Positions 1 through 8,207 of a DNA stretch of 64,000 bases are shown here, piece after piece (the first letter of the stretch is position 1; the number at the start of each line of letters is the position of its first letter). The position numbers and the translations under genes were made by a program. The stretch comes from Prauserella alba (GTDB taxonomy: Bacteria; Actinomycetota; Actinomycetes; Mycobacteriales; Pseudonocardiaceae), in NCBI RefSeq assembly GCF_024171735.1, contig NZ_JAMTCH010000005.1, forward strand, positions 682,001-746,000, read 5' to 3'. A model generated the notes under the pieces. The model searched no databases. It saw nothing but the letters and a program-made list of their open reading frames with translations, and was not told the DNA's origin.

Positions 1-487
1 TCACGATGAGACCGGGAACCACGGCGTTGGCGACGACCGTGCCGAGCGACGTCGCCGTCATGAACACGCCCGCGGCGAAACCCCGTGCTTCCGGCCGGAA
101 CCAGGCGGCGACGAGCTTGAGACCCGCGGAGAAGTCGGCCCCCGCGAACAGGCCGAGTGCAGCCTGGATCGCCAGTCCCACCCCGATCGAGGTCGTCGAG
201 CCGAACAACATCATCAGGCCACCGGCGACCAGCGACGTCACCCCCAGCGTCAGTCGCCCGCCGAGCCAGTCACTGCAGAAACCGCCTGCGGCGTTGGCCA
301 CGACGTAGCCGATGTAGTAGCACGTCGCGAAGATGCCCAATGCGGCGAGCGGGACGTTCAGCGAGTCGCTCACCGCGGCCGAGGCGGGACCCCACGTCGA
401 CCGGTCCACAGAGGTCATGGTGAAGGCCGCCCAGCACAGCAGCAGAACGACCCAACGGTACGGGGAGTCGTGATTCGAGCGCATCAT
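1..487 (-). CDS. MFS transporter, N-terminal part (runs off the window)
   Basis: Major facilitator superfamily permease; only the first 162 residues are present because the gene continues past base 1. No stop is reached in this frame. The visible protein has about five hydrophobic segments (near residues 12-30, 50-70, 80-98, 100-122 and 140-160) and the loop 2-3 signature SDWLGGRL, which is the MFS motif A region. The first ATG of an ATG-ATG pair is preceded by GGAGA at good spacing. It lies 70 bases downstream of the FAD oxidoreductase on the same strand, so the two are probably one operon; the permease may import that enzyme's substrate (inference). Its appearance recalls anion:cation symporters of the ACS group, but the substrate cannot be named. 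Confidence 0.85.
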   Translation of the reverse strand, partial: MMRSNHDSPYRWVVLLLCWAAFTMTSVDRSTWGPASAAVSDSLNVPLAALGIFATCYYIGYVVANAAGGFCSDWLGGRLTLGVTSLVAGGLMMLFGSTTSIGVGLAIQAALGLFAGADFSAGLKLVAAWFRPEARGFAAGVFMTATSLGTVVANAVVPGLIV

Positions 488-557
488 CGATTCTCCAGAC
501 TTCCTTGTCATGGGGATGGAACAGCGCGAAGGTCGGGGGACTCCGCGCCGAGGTCGG

Positions 558-1808
558 TCAGACGAGCGCGTCCTGACGACGCAGCTCGGCGCGGATTCGG
601 GCGAGGTCGTGCCGTTCCCCCTGGCTGTACTGTGCGGCAGCGACACCGGCGGCATGTCCCGTCGCGAACGCGGTGCCCATCACCCGAACCGAAGCGTATG
701 CCTCGTCGTCGGAACTGGTCAGCCTGCCGACCGCCCACAGGTTGTCGGTTTCTCGCGCTCGGATCGCGCCGTAGGGGATGTCGTACCAGCCGCGACCGTC
801 GATCGGCCGGTAGTTCGTGACGCCCGGCCCCGAGTGGTCCTCGATCGGCCAGCCACAACGACCGATCGAATCCTGCGGGCGCTTGACCGCCCCCAGCACG
901 TCGCTCTCGCTCAGCCGGCAGTGTCCGTCCAGCCGCCGGCTTTCGCGAATGCCCAGTTGTGGCCCGGTCTCCACGAGGTAGGCCTGCGCCCACCCGGACA
1001 GGTGCTTGCGCAACGCGTCCAGGTACAACCACGCCTGTCGTCGTGCGCTGGCCTCGTCCCTGCTGATCGCGGCCGCGTCGAGCGCGTCGACCTGCTCGTC
1101 GACGAGCAGCGCGATGACGTCCCTGCTGACGGGCAGGTGCACGGCGATGCCGTAGTCACGCGCCAGCGACACCCCCGTCTCGCGGCTGTAGGCGGCGACC
1201 GCGGAACGCAGGCCTTCCCGCGACAGATCAGCATCCTGGGCGACGCCACCGAATCGGCACACCAGAGTGCTCGTCTGCCTGCGTTCGAGGGGGACGACGC
1301 GGGTGGGGACGTCCGCACACGACAGCAGCGCGCCGTCCCCGCTGGCGTCCACGAACGCGTCGGCGGTGATGCGCTCGCGGCCACCGCGGTGATGCACCTC
1401 GACCTCGGTGATGTCGTCCTCGCGACGGGTCGCGTCGATCAGCCGGCTGTGCAGCCGCACATCCACGCCCTCGTCAGCGAGCAACTCGTCGCAGACGATC
1501 TTCGTGGATTCGAGATCGAGCAGCACGATGCGGTTTCCCGTCCACCCCATCGTCTTCTCTTCGTAGACGCCCCGCGCACGGAGGCGTTCCAGCACGTCCT
1601 GGCCGATGCCGGCGACCACTTGCGTGCCGCGTTGGTCGTAGAAGCCGCAGAAGGTGAGCACCGAGCTGATCGTCGCCGCGCCGCCCAGGTAGGGATACTG
1701 CTCGATCAGCCGGACGCGCGCCCCTGCCCGCGCCGCACCGGCGGCCGCGGCGACGCCACCCGCACCACCGCCGATAACAACGACGTCAAAATGCTCGACC
1801 TCTGCCAC
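558..1808 (-). CDS. FAD-dependent oxidoreductase (FAD_oxidored family)
   Basis: A 416-residue flavoprotein. The N-terminus carries a Rossmann dinucleotide-binding loop GGGAGG (about residues 13-18) after a beta strand, with an acidic residue about 15 residues later at the end of the second strand. A C-terminal FAD-contacting stretch DNLWAVGRL is near residue 365. The architecture resembles the FAD-dependent oxidoreductases annotated as PF12831, several of which sit in catabolic operons. It is followed by an MFS permease gene on the same strand and is divergent from a LysR gene across a 161-base gap, the usual layout for a substrate-induced catabolic unit. The substrate is not evident. Cytosolic: no signal peptide is seen. 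Confidence 0.85.
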   Translation of the reverse strand: MAEVEHFDVVVIGGGAGGVAAAAGAARAGARVRLIEQYPYLGGAATISSVLTFCGFYDQRGTQVVAGIGQDVLERLRARGVYEEKTMGWTGNRIVLLDLESTKIVCDELLADEGVDVRLHSRLIDATRREDDITEVEVHHRGGRERITADAFVDASGDGALLSCADVPTRVVPLERRQTSTLVCRFGGVAQDADLSREGLRSAVAAYSRETGVSLARDYGIAVHLPVSRDVIALLVDEQVDALDAAAISRDEASARRQAWLYLDALRKHLSGWAQAYLVETGPQLGIRESRRLDGHCRLSESDVLGAVKRPQDSIGRCGWPIEDHSGPGVTNYRPIDGRGWYDIPYGAIRARETDNLWAVGRLTSSDDEAYASVRVMGTAFATGHAAGVAAAQYSQGERHDLARIRAELRRQDALV

Positions 1809-1915
1809 CGTGCTCCTCCCGTCCGCCGGGGTCGTCGATAACCTCCGACCTGCTGTCTCGACACATTTGACGCCGCGCCGGTGGCAATATCCAATACCGC
1901 TTGAACAGGATGGGT

Positions 1916-1930
1916 ATAACCAGAAGTTAT
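1916..1930. promoter_or_regulatory. Putative LysR operator (ATAAC-N5-GTTAT)
   Basis: A perfect inverted repeat ATAACCAGAAGTTAT lies in the gap between the divergent FAD-oxidoreductase and LysR genes, 40 bases before the LysR start. It fits the T-N11-A half-site pattern expected for LysR-type regulators (T1917, A1929). The position suits control of the divergent promoter and autoregulation. Confidence 0.5.
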
Positions 1931-1969
1931 CGACTTCGCCCGTACGGAATGCCGACGCCGGGAGGCACG

Positions 1970-2860
1970 GTGGAACTCAGGCAGCTGCGTTACTTCACGG
2001 CGGTGTTCGCCGAACGGTCGCTCTCCCGGGCAGCGGAGCGGCTGCTCATCTCGCAGCCCGCGCTGACGAGGCAACTGCGGCAGCTGGAGCAGGAACTCGG
2101 CGCCACCCTGTTCGAACGCGTCCACACCGGGGTGCGCCCCACCTTGGCCGGCAGTGCACTGCACGAACACGCGCTGCAGACCCTGAGTATGGCCGACGCC
2201 TGCCGCCGGGTCGCGCAATCCGCGGGCCCTGCACGGGAAGTGGTTCGTGTCGGTCTCCCGCCGGGGTTGCCTCCCGGCTGGGTGCAGCGGGTGCTGGCCG
2301 AAACCCGGCGCCGCGTCCCGCTGGCGGAACTCGCGTTCACCGACGCGAGCAGTACCGCTCAGCTGCGCATGGTCCGCGAAGGGCACTTGGACATCGGATT
2401 GATCCACCAGACTCCACCGTCGAGCCTGCAGCACAGGGAGCTCTTCGCGGATCCGTTCGGGTTGGCCGTCCGGCCGGGTCACGCACTGCGCGGCCCGGCC
2501 GGCTGCCGCCTCGCCGACCTCGACGGGATGCGCGTACTCGCGCATGCTCGTGACCAGGTACCGGCCGAACACGACCGGCTGGTCGCCGCCGCACACGACC
2601 TCGGCATCGCTCCGGAGTGGCACTTCGCCCATTTCAGCGAGAACGCGTTGGCCTGCGCGCTGGCCGCCGACGCAACCGCGGTACTGCTCACCGAGGCGAG
2701 CGCCGCCCGGCTGCTCCCCGAATGGTCATGGCTGCAGCTGACCGACCCGCCCTTCCTGATGCGCACCTGGCTCGTGCGTCACCAGACGACCAGGTCGATC
2801 GTCATGGACATCAGCGAAGTCATGAGCGACACCGAACGTCATGGGCCGGAGGTTGCCTGA
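1970..2860 (+). CDS. LysR-family transcriptional regulator
   Basis: A 296-residue LysR regulator. The winged helix-turn-helix is at residues 2-60 (LRQLRYF, then RSLSRAAERLLISQPALTRQ, then LEQELGATLFER), followed by an effector-binding domain that begins near residue 90 (VVRVGLPPG). The frame is open further upstream to 1901, but GTG at 1970 gives the classical start for the family and has GGAGG just before it. The regulator is divergent from the FAD-oxidoreductase/MFS pair and probably controls it through the intervening inverted repeat. The ligand is unknown. Confidence 0.85.
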   Translation: MELRQLRYFTAVFAERSLSRAAERLLISQPALTRQLRQLEQELGATLFERVHTGVRPTLAGSALHEHALQTLSMADACRRVAQSAGPAREVVRVGLPPGLPPGWVQRVLAETRRRVPLAELAFTDASSTAQLRMVREGHLDIGLIHQTPPSSLQHRELFADPFGLAVRPGHALRGPAGCRLADLDGMRVLAHARDQVPAEHDRLVAAAHDLGIAPEWHFAHFSENALACALAADATAVLLTEASAARLLPEWSWLQLTDPPFLMRTWLVRHQTTRSIVMDISEVMSDTERHGPEVA

Positions 2861-3020
2861 TCGCGGGACTCGGCCGACCCGCGCGCTGCCTGATTCCGGG
2901 TAGTCGGATGCGGCCGCCGACACGGCCGTCACGGCTGAGCGGAGCCACCGGGTACCCGGGTGCGGGCGCGCCTGCCGTGGGCGGTACGCTGTCGTCTTGC
3001 CGGACACGGAGCCGGCACCC

Positions 3021-3102
3021 GGCGGGTTGCCCGAGCGGCCAAAGGGAGCTGACTGTAAATCAGCCGGCACTGCCTTCGGGGGTTCGAATCCCTCACCCGC
3101 CA
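3021..3102 (+). tRNA. tRNA-Tyr (anticodon GTA)
   Basis: Type II tRNA of 82 bases with a long variable arm. Acceptor arms GGCGGGT and ACCCGCC pair fully, the anticodon loop is CTGTAAA (GTA) and the T-arm contains GTTCGAATC. The discriminator is A, and CCA is not encoded. A terminator hairpin follows directly. The open frame running through this region from 2997 is a chance extension of the next gene. Confidence 0.95.
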
Positions 3103-3111
3103 CTCGCGTCG

Positions 3112-3166
3112 ACGAGCGGGGCCTGTTCACGGAATGCGTGAACCGCGGCCCCGCTCGTCGTGTTTT
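3112..3166 (+). terminator. Terminator after tRNA-Tyr
   Basis: A long two-part hairpin. ACGAGCGGGGCC (3112-3123) pairs with GGCCCCGCTCGT (3147-3158), and an inner stem GTTCAC/GTGAAC forms within it. TGTTTT follows. Confidence 0.8.
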
Positions 3167-3167
3167 G

Positions 3168-3235
3168 TGGGGGCGCAGCCCCCACGCCCCCTGCCCGGCG
3201 GGCTTCGCCCCCGGACCCCCGTTCGTGCCAGGTAG
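3168..3235. repeat. GC-rich hairpin repeat (GGGGGC...GCCCCC units)
   Basis: Two adjacent small palindromes, GGGGGCGCAGCCCCC and GGCTTCGCCCCCGGACCCCC, sit just past the tRNA-Tyr terminator. A close relative occurs after tRNA-Thr near 22961-23011, so this is a dispersed intergenic family. It is not coding. Confidence 0.6.
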
Positions 3236-3317
3236 GCGTAGTTCGGGGCGGTCCCCGGACCCCCATCGGACGTGGTCGCACGCGCGTCGACATGTCGGCC
3301 GGTGGGAGTCTGTGGGC

Positions 3318-4097
3318 ATGGAACTGAACGGCGTCCCCGCGACGATTGAGCAGGTCAAAGCCCTCGCGCTCACCAACTACGGACACTTCACGTCGATGCT
3401 CGTGGGCGACGGCGGCGTGCGCGGGTTCTCGCTGCACCTGCAACGTCTGACGCGGGACTGTCGGAAGCTCTTCGGCGCGGAACTCGACACCGAGCGGGTG
3501 CGCGAGTACGTCCGCCACGCGCTGCAGGGCCTCGACCAGCCGGTGACCGTGCGCGTCACGATCTACGACCCGGAGATGGGCCTGGGCACGATCGGCGCGG
3601 AGGCCCAGCCGCAGGTGCTCGTTACCACGCGCGAGGCGTCGTTGGCCGAGCCGCCGCCGTGGCGCCTGCAGGCGGCGTCCTACCGGCGTGAGTTTCCCGC
3701 GGTGAAGCACGTCGGCCTGTTCGGCGCGATGCACCAGCGGCGCCGGGCGCAGCGCGAGGGCTACGACGACGTGCTGTTCCTGAACCCCGACGGCACGATC
3801 TCGGAGATCGCGACCTCGAACGTCGGGTTCATCCGTGACGGTCAGGTCATCTGGCCGCGGTCGGAGTGGCTGCCGGGCACGACGATGACGCTGATCAACC
3901 AGGCGCTCGACGAGCCCATCTCGACCGAGCCGCTGACGCTGTCGGACCTGCCGTCGATGGAGGCGGCCTTCGCGACGAACGCGGCAACCGGCATTCGCCC
4001 CGTGGCTGCCGTCGACGCGACGGAGTGGACGACCGAGCACACGATGTTGCAACAACTGCGCGAGGTCTACGAGGCGATTCCCGCCGAAACCGTGTGA
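3318..4097 (+). CDS. Class IV aminotransferase-fold PLP enzyme
   Basis: A 259-residue protein of the branched-chain aminotransferase / aminodeoxychorismate lyase fold. The probable Schiff-base lysine is K130 in PAVKHVGLF. The downstream stretch YDDVLFLNPDGTISEIATSN (about residues 149-168) matches the family pattern in which a Glu-Ala/Ile-Thr/Ser-Ser-Asn segment contacts the cofactor. ATG 3318 is chosen because the frame upstream runs through tRNA-Tyr. It is shorter than IlvE (about 360 residues) and near the size of PabC-like lyases, but the reaction cannot be assigned. It stands alone between tRNA-Tyr and a PPOX-fold gene. Confidence 0.8.
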   Translation: MELNGVPATIEQVKALALTNYGHFTSMLVGDGGVRGFSLHLQRLTRDCRKLFGAELDTERVREYVRHALQGLDQPVTVRVTIYDPEMGLGTIGAEAQPQVLVTTREASLAEPPPWRLQAASYRREFPAVKHVGLFGAMHQRRRAQREGYDDVLFLNPDGTISEIATSNVGFIRDGQVIWPRSEWLPGTTMTLINQALDEPISTEPLTLSDLPSMEAAFATNAATGIRPVAAVDATEWTTEHTMLQQLREVYEAIPAETV

Positions 4098-4201
4098 TCG
4101 CCCGGTCGCGGACGGGTGGCGTCTTCCCTGCGTCAGCCGTGCGAGGGGATGAGTAGTGGCGGCGGTTCAACACTGTCGGTGGCACCTGGTCAACTAGCCG
4201 A

Positions 4202-4741
4202 GTGTTCGAAACTCCCGACGAGATCCGCAACCTCCAAGCCCTGCTCGACACGTCCTGGGCCGGCTCCAGCGGCCACCTCAAATCGATCATCCGGCAAGGT
4301 GAACACACCTTGGACGCCGAGCAGGTCGTCCGACTCTGCCAAGGTATGTGCACCCTGGCCATCGCCACTGTCACCCGGCGCGGCGAGCCACGCATCAGCG
4401 GCGCCGACGGGCACTTCGTGCACGGCCGCTGGATCACCGGCACCCACCGCCAGGCCGCGAAAGCCCGTCATCTCGCGGAGCGGCCCGGCATCAGCGCGAC
4501 CTTCATGAAGGGCGAGCAACTCGGCATTTTCACGCATGGACACGCCGTTCCGCTGAACCCCGAAGGAGCGAGCAGCGACCCGACCTGGCCGACCGTCCGC
4601 GACCATCTCGTCAACCACTACGACGGCGACGGCGACGACCCGTTCTGGGACGAGAGCATCTGGTATCGCATCGATCCCAGCTGGATGGTCGCTTACAGCT
4701 CCGACCCTGTCGCGCTGCTCGACCAACAGCCACCACCCTGA
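4202..4741 (+). CDS. Pyridoxamine 5'-phosphate oxidase-fold protein
   Basis: A 179-residue protein resembling the split-barrel flavin/heme-binding PPOX family. After an N-terminal helical region, TLAIATVTRRGEPRISGADG (about residues 50-69) is the typical first strands. ARHLAERPGISATFMKG and a C-terminal IWYRIDPSWMVAYSSDP complete the barrel. It starts with GTG and has no strong ribosome-binding site, so a leaderless transcript is possible. It is convergent with the HNH nuclease gene. Such proteins bind FMN, F420 or heme; which one cannot be told. Confidence 0.75.
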   Translation: MFETPDEIRNLQALLDTSWAGSSGHLKSIIRQGEHTLDAEQVVRLCQGMCTLAIATVTRRGEPRISGADGHFVHGRWITGTHRQAAKARHLAERPGISATFMKGEQLGIFTHGHAVPLNPEGASSDPTWPTVRDHLVNHYDGDGDDPFWDESIWYRIDPSWMVAYSSDPVALLDQQPPP

Positions 4742-4901
4742 AGGCTGGGCAGTGTCCGCGCCGCCTTCAGAAGAGTGTCCACTCCCGGCGGTCACCGCTG
4801 TGGTGAGCGTTCCGGCGCGTTTGTGCACGTCGTGGGCGGCACTGGCTCACTCGCAGTCTTTCCCGCACGCGGCAGTCACGACGTCTCACCGCGCGGCACG
4901 G

Positions 4902-5561
4902 TCACCCGCAGTGGTCCAGGATTCCCCGGATCGCTTCGGCTTCGTCCCTGTCGACCGTGAGTTCGTAGTTCTGCTTGATCTGCACCCACTTGGTCACATA
5001 ACCGCAGCGGTCCTCGTCCGGCAGCCACGTCGCCGGGTCCTGATCGCCCTTCGACCGGTTCGACGACGCCGTCACGGGCACCAGGACGTCGGGATCGTTG
5101 GCGTACTCCTCACGCTGCTGCTCGGACCAGTCGCGGGCGCCGGAACGGGCGACCTCGGCGAGCGGCACCCAGTGGTCGACGTCCAATTCGGACGGATCGG
5201 TGACGGTTTCGCCGTCGTAGATGCTGGTCCATTCCCCGGAAACGTCGCAGTCGTCGCCGACCGTGATGCTGCGGCCCCGCTCCCGAAGGGCGGCGTCTCG
5301 CGCGTCGCAACCGTCGCCGACCGAACTCCAGTGCGGCCAGTCGTCGCGGTCGTAATGGGCGCCCGTGTCTTCCGGCGCGACCGTCAGTTCGGACAGATTC
5401 GCCGTCCCCGTCCCCGTCCCCGTCCCCGTCGCCGTGCTGCCGTCGTCACCGCCGAGATCGAAGCCGCCGAGATCGAAGCCGCCGGACAGGTAATAACCGC
5501 CCACGGCCAACACCGCGACGACGGCGGTCACGAGGGCTTTGGTGCGGGTGCGCGTGCTCAT
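4902..5561 (-). CDS. Secreted HNH endonuclease (DUF1524/GmrSD C-terminal type)
   Basis: A 219-residue protein. An N-terminal signal or anchor segment (residues 9-25, AVVAVLAVGGYYL) is followed by a short low-complexity linker with TG repeats, written in DNA as four CGTCCC-type units. The nuclease domain contains DVDHWVPLAEV (H130), VTASSNRSKGD (N168, K171) and WVQIKQNYEL, the pattern of extracellular HNH proteins of the DUF1524 group. Cysteine pairs at about 85/105 and 186/218 suit an exported protein. ATG 5561 has AAAGG upstream; the longer open frame lacks a better start. Likely a nutrient-scavenging nuclease (inference). Confidence 0.8.
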   Translation of the reverse strand: MSTRTRTKALVTAVVAVLAVGGYYLSGGFDLGGFDLGGDDGSTATGTGTGTGTANLSELTVAPEDTGAHYDRDDWPHWSSVGDGCDARDAALRERGRSITVGDDCDVSGEWTSIYDGETVTDPSELDVDHWVPLAEVARSGARDWSEQQREEYANDPDVLVPVTASSNRSKGDQDPATWLPDEDRCGYVTKWVQIKQNYELTVDRDEAEAIRGILDHCG

Positions 5562-5696
5562 CGGCAACCTTTCGGCGGGACGTGGAACGTTCGGAGAAAC
5601 CCCGGCGATGATCATCCGACATGCGTGCCCCCTCGAGGCACAGGGGGAGTGAGGTCGGCATGAGCAGGTCGCCGAGTCCGTTGCACACCTCGGCGC

Positions 5697-5830
5697 CGTC
5701 GTCGAACCGCTCCGGGGCACGGGCACAGCGCGCCGACGAGGACCTCGACGGGTTTGACCCTGCAGTGCGGCCACGGCGCGAAAGCGGCAGCCGGGTGCGG
5801 ACCCCGCCGCGATGCCGACACCGGCCGGTC
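5697..5830 (+). pseudogene. Decayed 5' fragment of a DUF1801 gene
   Basis: Bases 5717-5786 closely match the first codons of the intact DUF1801 gene at 7795. GCACGGGCACAG, CTCGACGGGTT-GACCCTGC and GTGCG...CACGGC-CGAA line up with only scattered mismatches. The similarity fades in both directions (about 5697 to 5830), the ATG is lost, and no continuing frame encodes the rest of the domain. It looks like a degenerate partial duplicate. Confidence 0.55.
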
Positions 5831-5917
5831 GCGCCCAGTGCCGCGGTCACCCGCGATCCGCGTCACGACCGCCCACGACTCGGCCCTCCTCACGGACCCG
5901 CGTTGTTACCGTTGCTC

Positions 5918-6769
5918 ATGACCAGCGCCTCTCCGGCCGGCCGCCGGGAACAGCTCCGCGACTTCCTCCGTACCTGCCGGGCGCGGCTCACACCCGGTGA
6001 CGTCGGCATCGTGACGGCGGGCAGGCGCAGGACTCCCGGGCTTCGGCGCGAAGAGGTCGCTTCACTCGCCGGGGTCGGCGTGTCCTGGTACACGTGGCTC
6101 GAACAGGGCCGCGACATCAACGCCTCCGCCGACGTGCTCGACGCGGTCAGCCGCGCGCTGCGCCTCACCGAACCCGAACGCGCACACCTCTACCTGCTGG
6201 CCGGACTCAATCCACCGGCCGACACCGCCGGGGTGCGCGACTCCCGCGACTCCGGGGTCACCGCGGAACTGCGGAACCTGCTCGACGCGTGGTCGCCGCG
6301 GCCCGCGATCCTGCGGGACCGCGCCTGGAACCTGCTCGCCATCAACGACGCGACGCGGACCGTGTTCGGCTACGACGACACCGACCACAACTGCCTCGTC
6401 TCGTTCTTCACCAACGCGCGCTACCGCAACATGCACGCACACTGGGAATCCGTCGCGCCGGCGGTCGTCGCCGCCTTCCGTGCCGACGCGGCACATTTCC
6501 CCGACGACCCGGGCTTCGGCCGCATCGTCGACGAACTCGCGGCCGCCAGCGCCGACTTCGCCGAACTGTGGGCCCGCCACGAGGTGGGCGCGCCAGTACA
6601 GGCGATCAAAGCGGTGTACCACCCCGACGTCGGCGACCTGATCTTCGACACGACCACGCTCGTCGTGGCCGACTGCCCGGCCTGGTACCTGGAGCTCTAC
6701 AACCCCCGCCCCGGCACCGGAACCGACGAGCCGCTGGCGCGGCTCCTGGGATCACCCGCACCTGCCTGA
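5918..6769 (+). CDS. XRE-family regulator with MmyB-like ligand domain
   Basis: A 283-residue regulator. The helix-turn-helix is at about residues 30-75 (RTPGLRREEVASLAGVGVSW, then an E-Q-G-R-D-I turn). A C-terminal domain of about 170 residues (from LLDAWSPRPAILRDRAWNLL) has the MmyB-like PAS-type fold seen in many actinobacterial repressors. ATG 5918 is taken because the frame upstream crosses the DUF1801 remnant. It is followed 79 bases later by a short-chain dehydrogenase on the same strand; in many actinobacteria MmyB regulators sit beside the dehydrogenase they control, so that pairing is plausible. Confidence 0.85.
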   Translation: MTSASPAGRREQLRDFLRTCRARLTPGDVGIVTAGRRRTPGLRREEVASLAGVGVSWYTWLEQGRDINASADVLDAVSRALRLTEPERAHLYLLAGLNPPADTAGVRDSRDSGVTAELRNLLDAWSPRPAILRDRAWNLLAINDATRTVFGYDDTDHNCLVSFFTNARYRNMHAHWESVAPAVVAAFRADAAHFPDDPGFGRIVDELAAASADFAELWARHEVGAPVQAIKAVYHPDVGDLIFDTTTLVVADCPAWYLELYNPRPGTGTDEPLARLLGSPAPA

Positions 6770-6848
6770 GATGCCCGAGGGTGGTGTTGCCGGTCCCACG
6801 TTGAGTGCGCACTGGTTGCCCCACGTCCCGGCGCGAAAACTCGAAGCC

Positions 6849-7676
6849 ATGACACCCAACGCCGCTGCACACAGCACCCCTGGCAAGACCGCACCTGCAC
6901 ATCACAGCACGACGCACCACGGCGCCCGACGATTCGGCGACACGGTCGCACTCGTCACCGGCGGTACGAGCGGCATGGGCCTCGCCACGGCGCGACAACT
7001 GCTCGCCGAGGGAGCGCGGGTGGTTGTGACCGGACGCGACCGGGCTCGGCTGGAGGCCGCCGTCGCCGAACTCGACGGGGGCGACCGCGTGCTCGGTGTC
7101 CGCGGCGACGTGTCGAACCTGGCCGACCTCGACGAGCTGATCACCGAGATCCGGAACCGGTACGGCCGGCTCGACGTGCTCTTCGCCAACGCCGGGGTGG
7201 CCTCGTTCCAGCCGAACCAGGACATCACCGAGGCCGACTTCGACCGCACCGTGGACATCAACTTCAAGGGGATGTTCTTCACCATCCAGAAGGCCCTTCC
7301 GCTGCTGTCCCGGCACGCTTCGGTGGTGATCAACGCGTCGTGGACGCTGCACCGCGGCATGGCGGGCGGGTCGCTCTACGCGGCGACCAAGGCAGCCGTG
7401 CACAACCTGGCGCACACGCTCGCGGCCGAACTGGGGCCGACGGGCATCCGGGTCAACTCGGTGAGCCCCGGCTACATCGAGACACCGATGTTCCACGAGA
7501 ACGTCGACGTCGACGCGCACACCGCCGTGGTCGACTCGATCGCCGCTGGGCGTCTCGGCACGGCCGAGGACGTCGCCGAGGCGGTCGCCTTCCTGGCGTC
7601 CCCGGGAGCCTCCTACATCAACGGGCAGGACCTGGTCATCGACGGGGGCCTGGTCGCAGCCGCATCCGGTGGCTGA
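6849..7676 (+). CDS. Short-chain dehydrogenase/reductase
   Basis: A 275-residue classical SDR. It has the NAD(P)-binding motif TGGTSGMG (residues 37-44), the NAG motif near 114, catalytic Y177 and K181 in YAATK with a serine about 13 residues earlier, and the C-terminal GYIETPMF and GQDLVIDGG motifs. An N-terminal tail of about 28 polar residues rich in His and Thr precedes the fold. A downstream in-frame start is not obvious, so ATG 6849 is kept. R62 in TGRDRARL, after the second strand, favours NADP(H). It is probably linked to the MmyB-type regulator upstream. Confidence 0.85.
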   Translation: MTPNAAAHSTPGKTAPAHHSTTHHGARRFGDTVALVTGGTSGMGLATARQLLAEGARVVVTGRDRARLEAAVAELDGGDRVLGVRGDVSNLADLDELITEIRNRYGRLDVLFANAGVASFQPNQDITEADFDRTVDINFKGMFFTIQKALPLLSRHASVVINASWTLHRGMAGGSLYAATKAAVHNLAHTLAAELGPTGIRVNSVSPGYIETPMFHENVDVDAHTAVVDSIAAGRLGTAEDVAEAVAFLASPGASYINGQDLVIDGGLVAAASGG

Positions 7677-7794
7677 ACGGCGTTCCGGTGACCGGAGTCG
7701 CGGACGTGACCAGACCGTCCGCGACTCCACGGCCGAGCCCGGCGTTCGACGTCGGGTCCTGCGCGCTCGCGCGGCGGCGTCGTAGGCTGCTCGG

Positions 7795-8166
7795 ATGGCA
7801 CGGGCACAGAGCATCGACGAGTATCTCGACGGGTTCGACCCTGCGGTGCGCCAACGGCTCGAAGCGGTACGCGAACTCGCGCGGCGGGCCGCTCCCGACG
7901 CGGCCGAAGCCGTGAAATGGGGCCAGCCCGCGTGGGTGCACGCCTCCGGCACGATCCTGTTCATGCTCAGCGGTCACGCCAAGCACATCAACGTCGTGTT
8001 CACCCCGAGCACGCGCGAGGCGTTCGACGCCGAACTCGGCGACTTCAACCCCGGCAAGGGCTCGGTCAAGATCGCCCACCCGCAGGACATCCCCGAGAAC
8101 CTGCTCCGCCGCATGATCGGCCACCGCATCCGCGAACACGAACGCGACGGCGTCAACTGGATGTGA
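7795..8166 (+). CDS. DUF1801 family protein
   Basis: A 123-residue protein matching the DUF1801/YdhG-like fold. Its start is IDEYLDGFDPAVRQRLEAVR. The central AAEAVKWGQPAWVHASGTIL is the family's conserved 'KWG-P-W' region, and the C-terminus has NPGKGSVKI-P and DIPENLLRRMI. The intact family length is about 120-140 residues, so this copy is full length. The function of the family is not established. A degraded copy of its 5' end lies at 5697-5830. It is convergent with the TetR gene. Confidence 0.8.
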   Translation: MARAQSIDEYLDGFDPAVRQRLEAVRELARRAAPDAAEAVKWGQPAWVHASGTILFMLSGHAKHINVVFTPSTREAFDAELGDFNPGKGSVKIAHPQDIPENLLRRMIGHRIREHERDGVNWM

Positions 8167-8207
8167 CGGCTGCAGGGCCCGCGCCAGGTGCCCGCGAACG
8201 CGGAGGC

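Noticed and set aside
2997-3317. An upstream extension of the aminotransferase through tRNA-Tyr
   Set aside because: It would overlap a complete tRNA and its terminator. ATG 3318 gives a normal family N-terminus.
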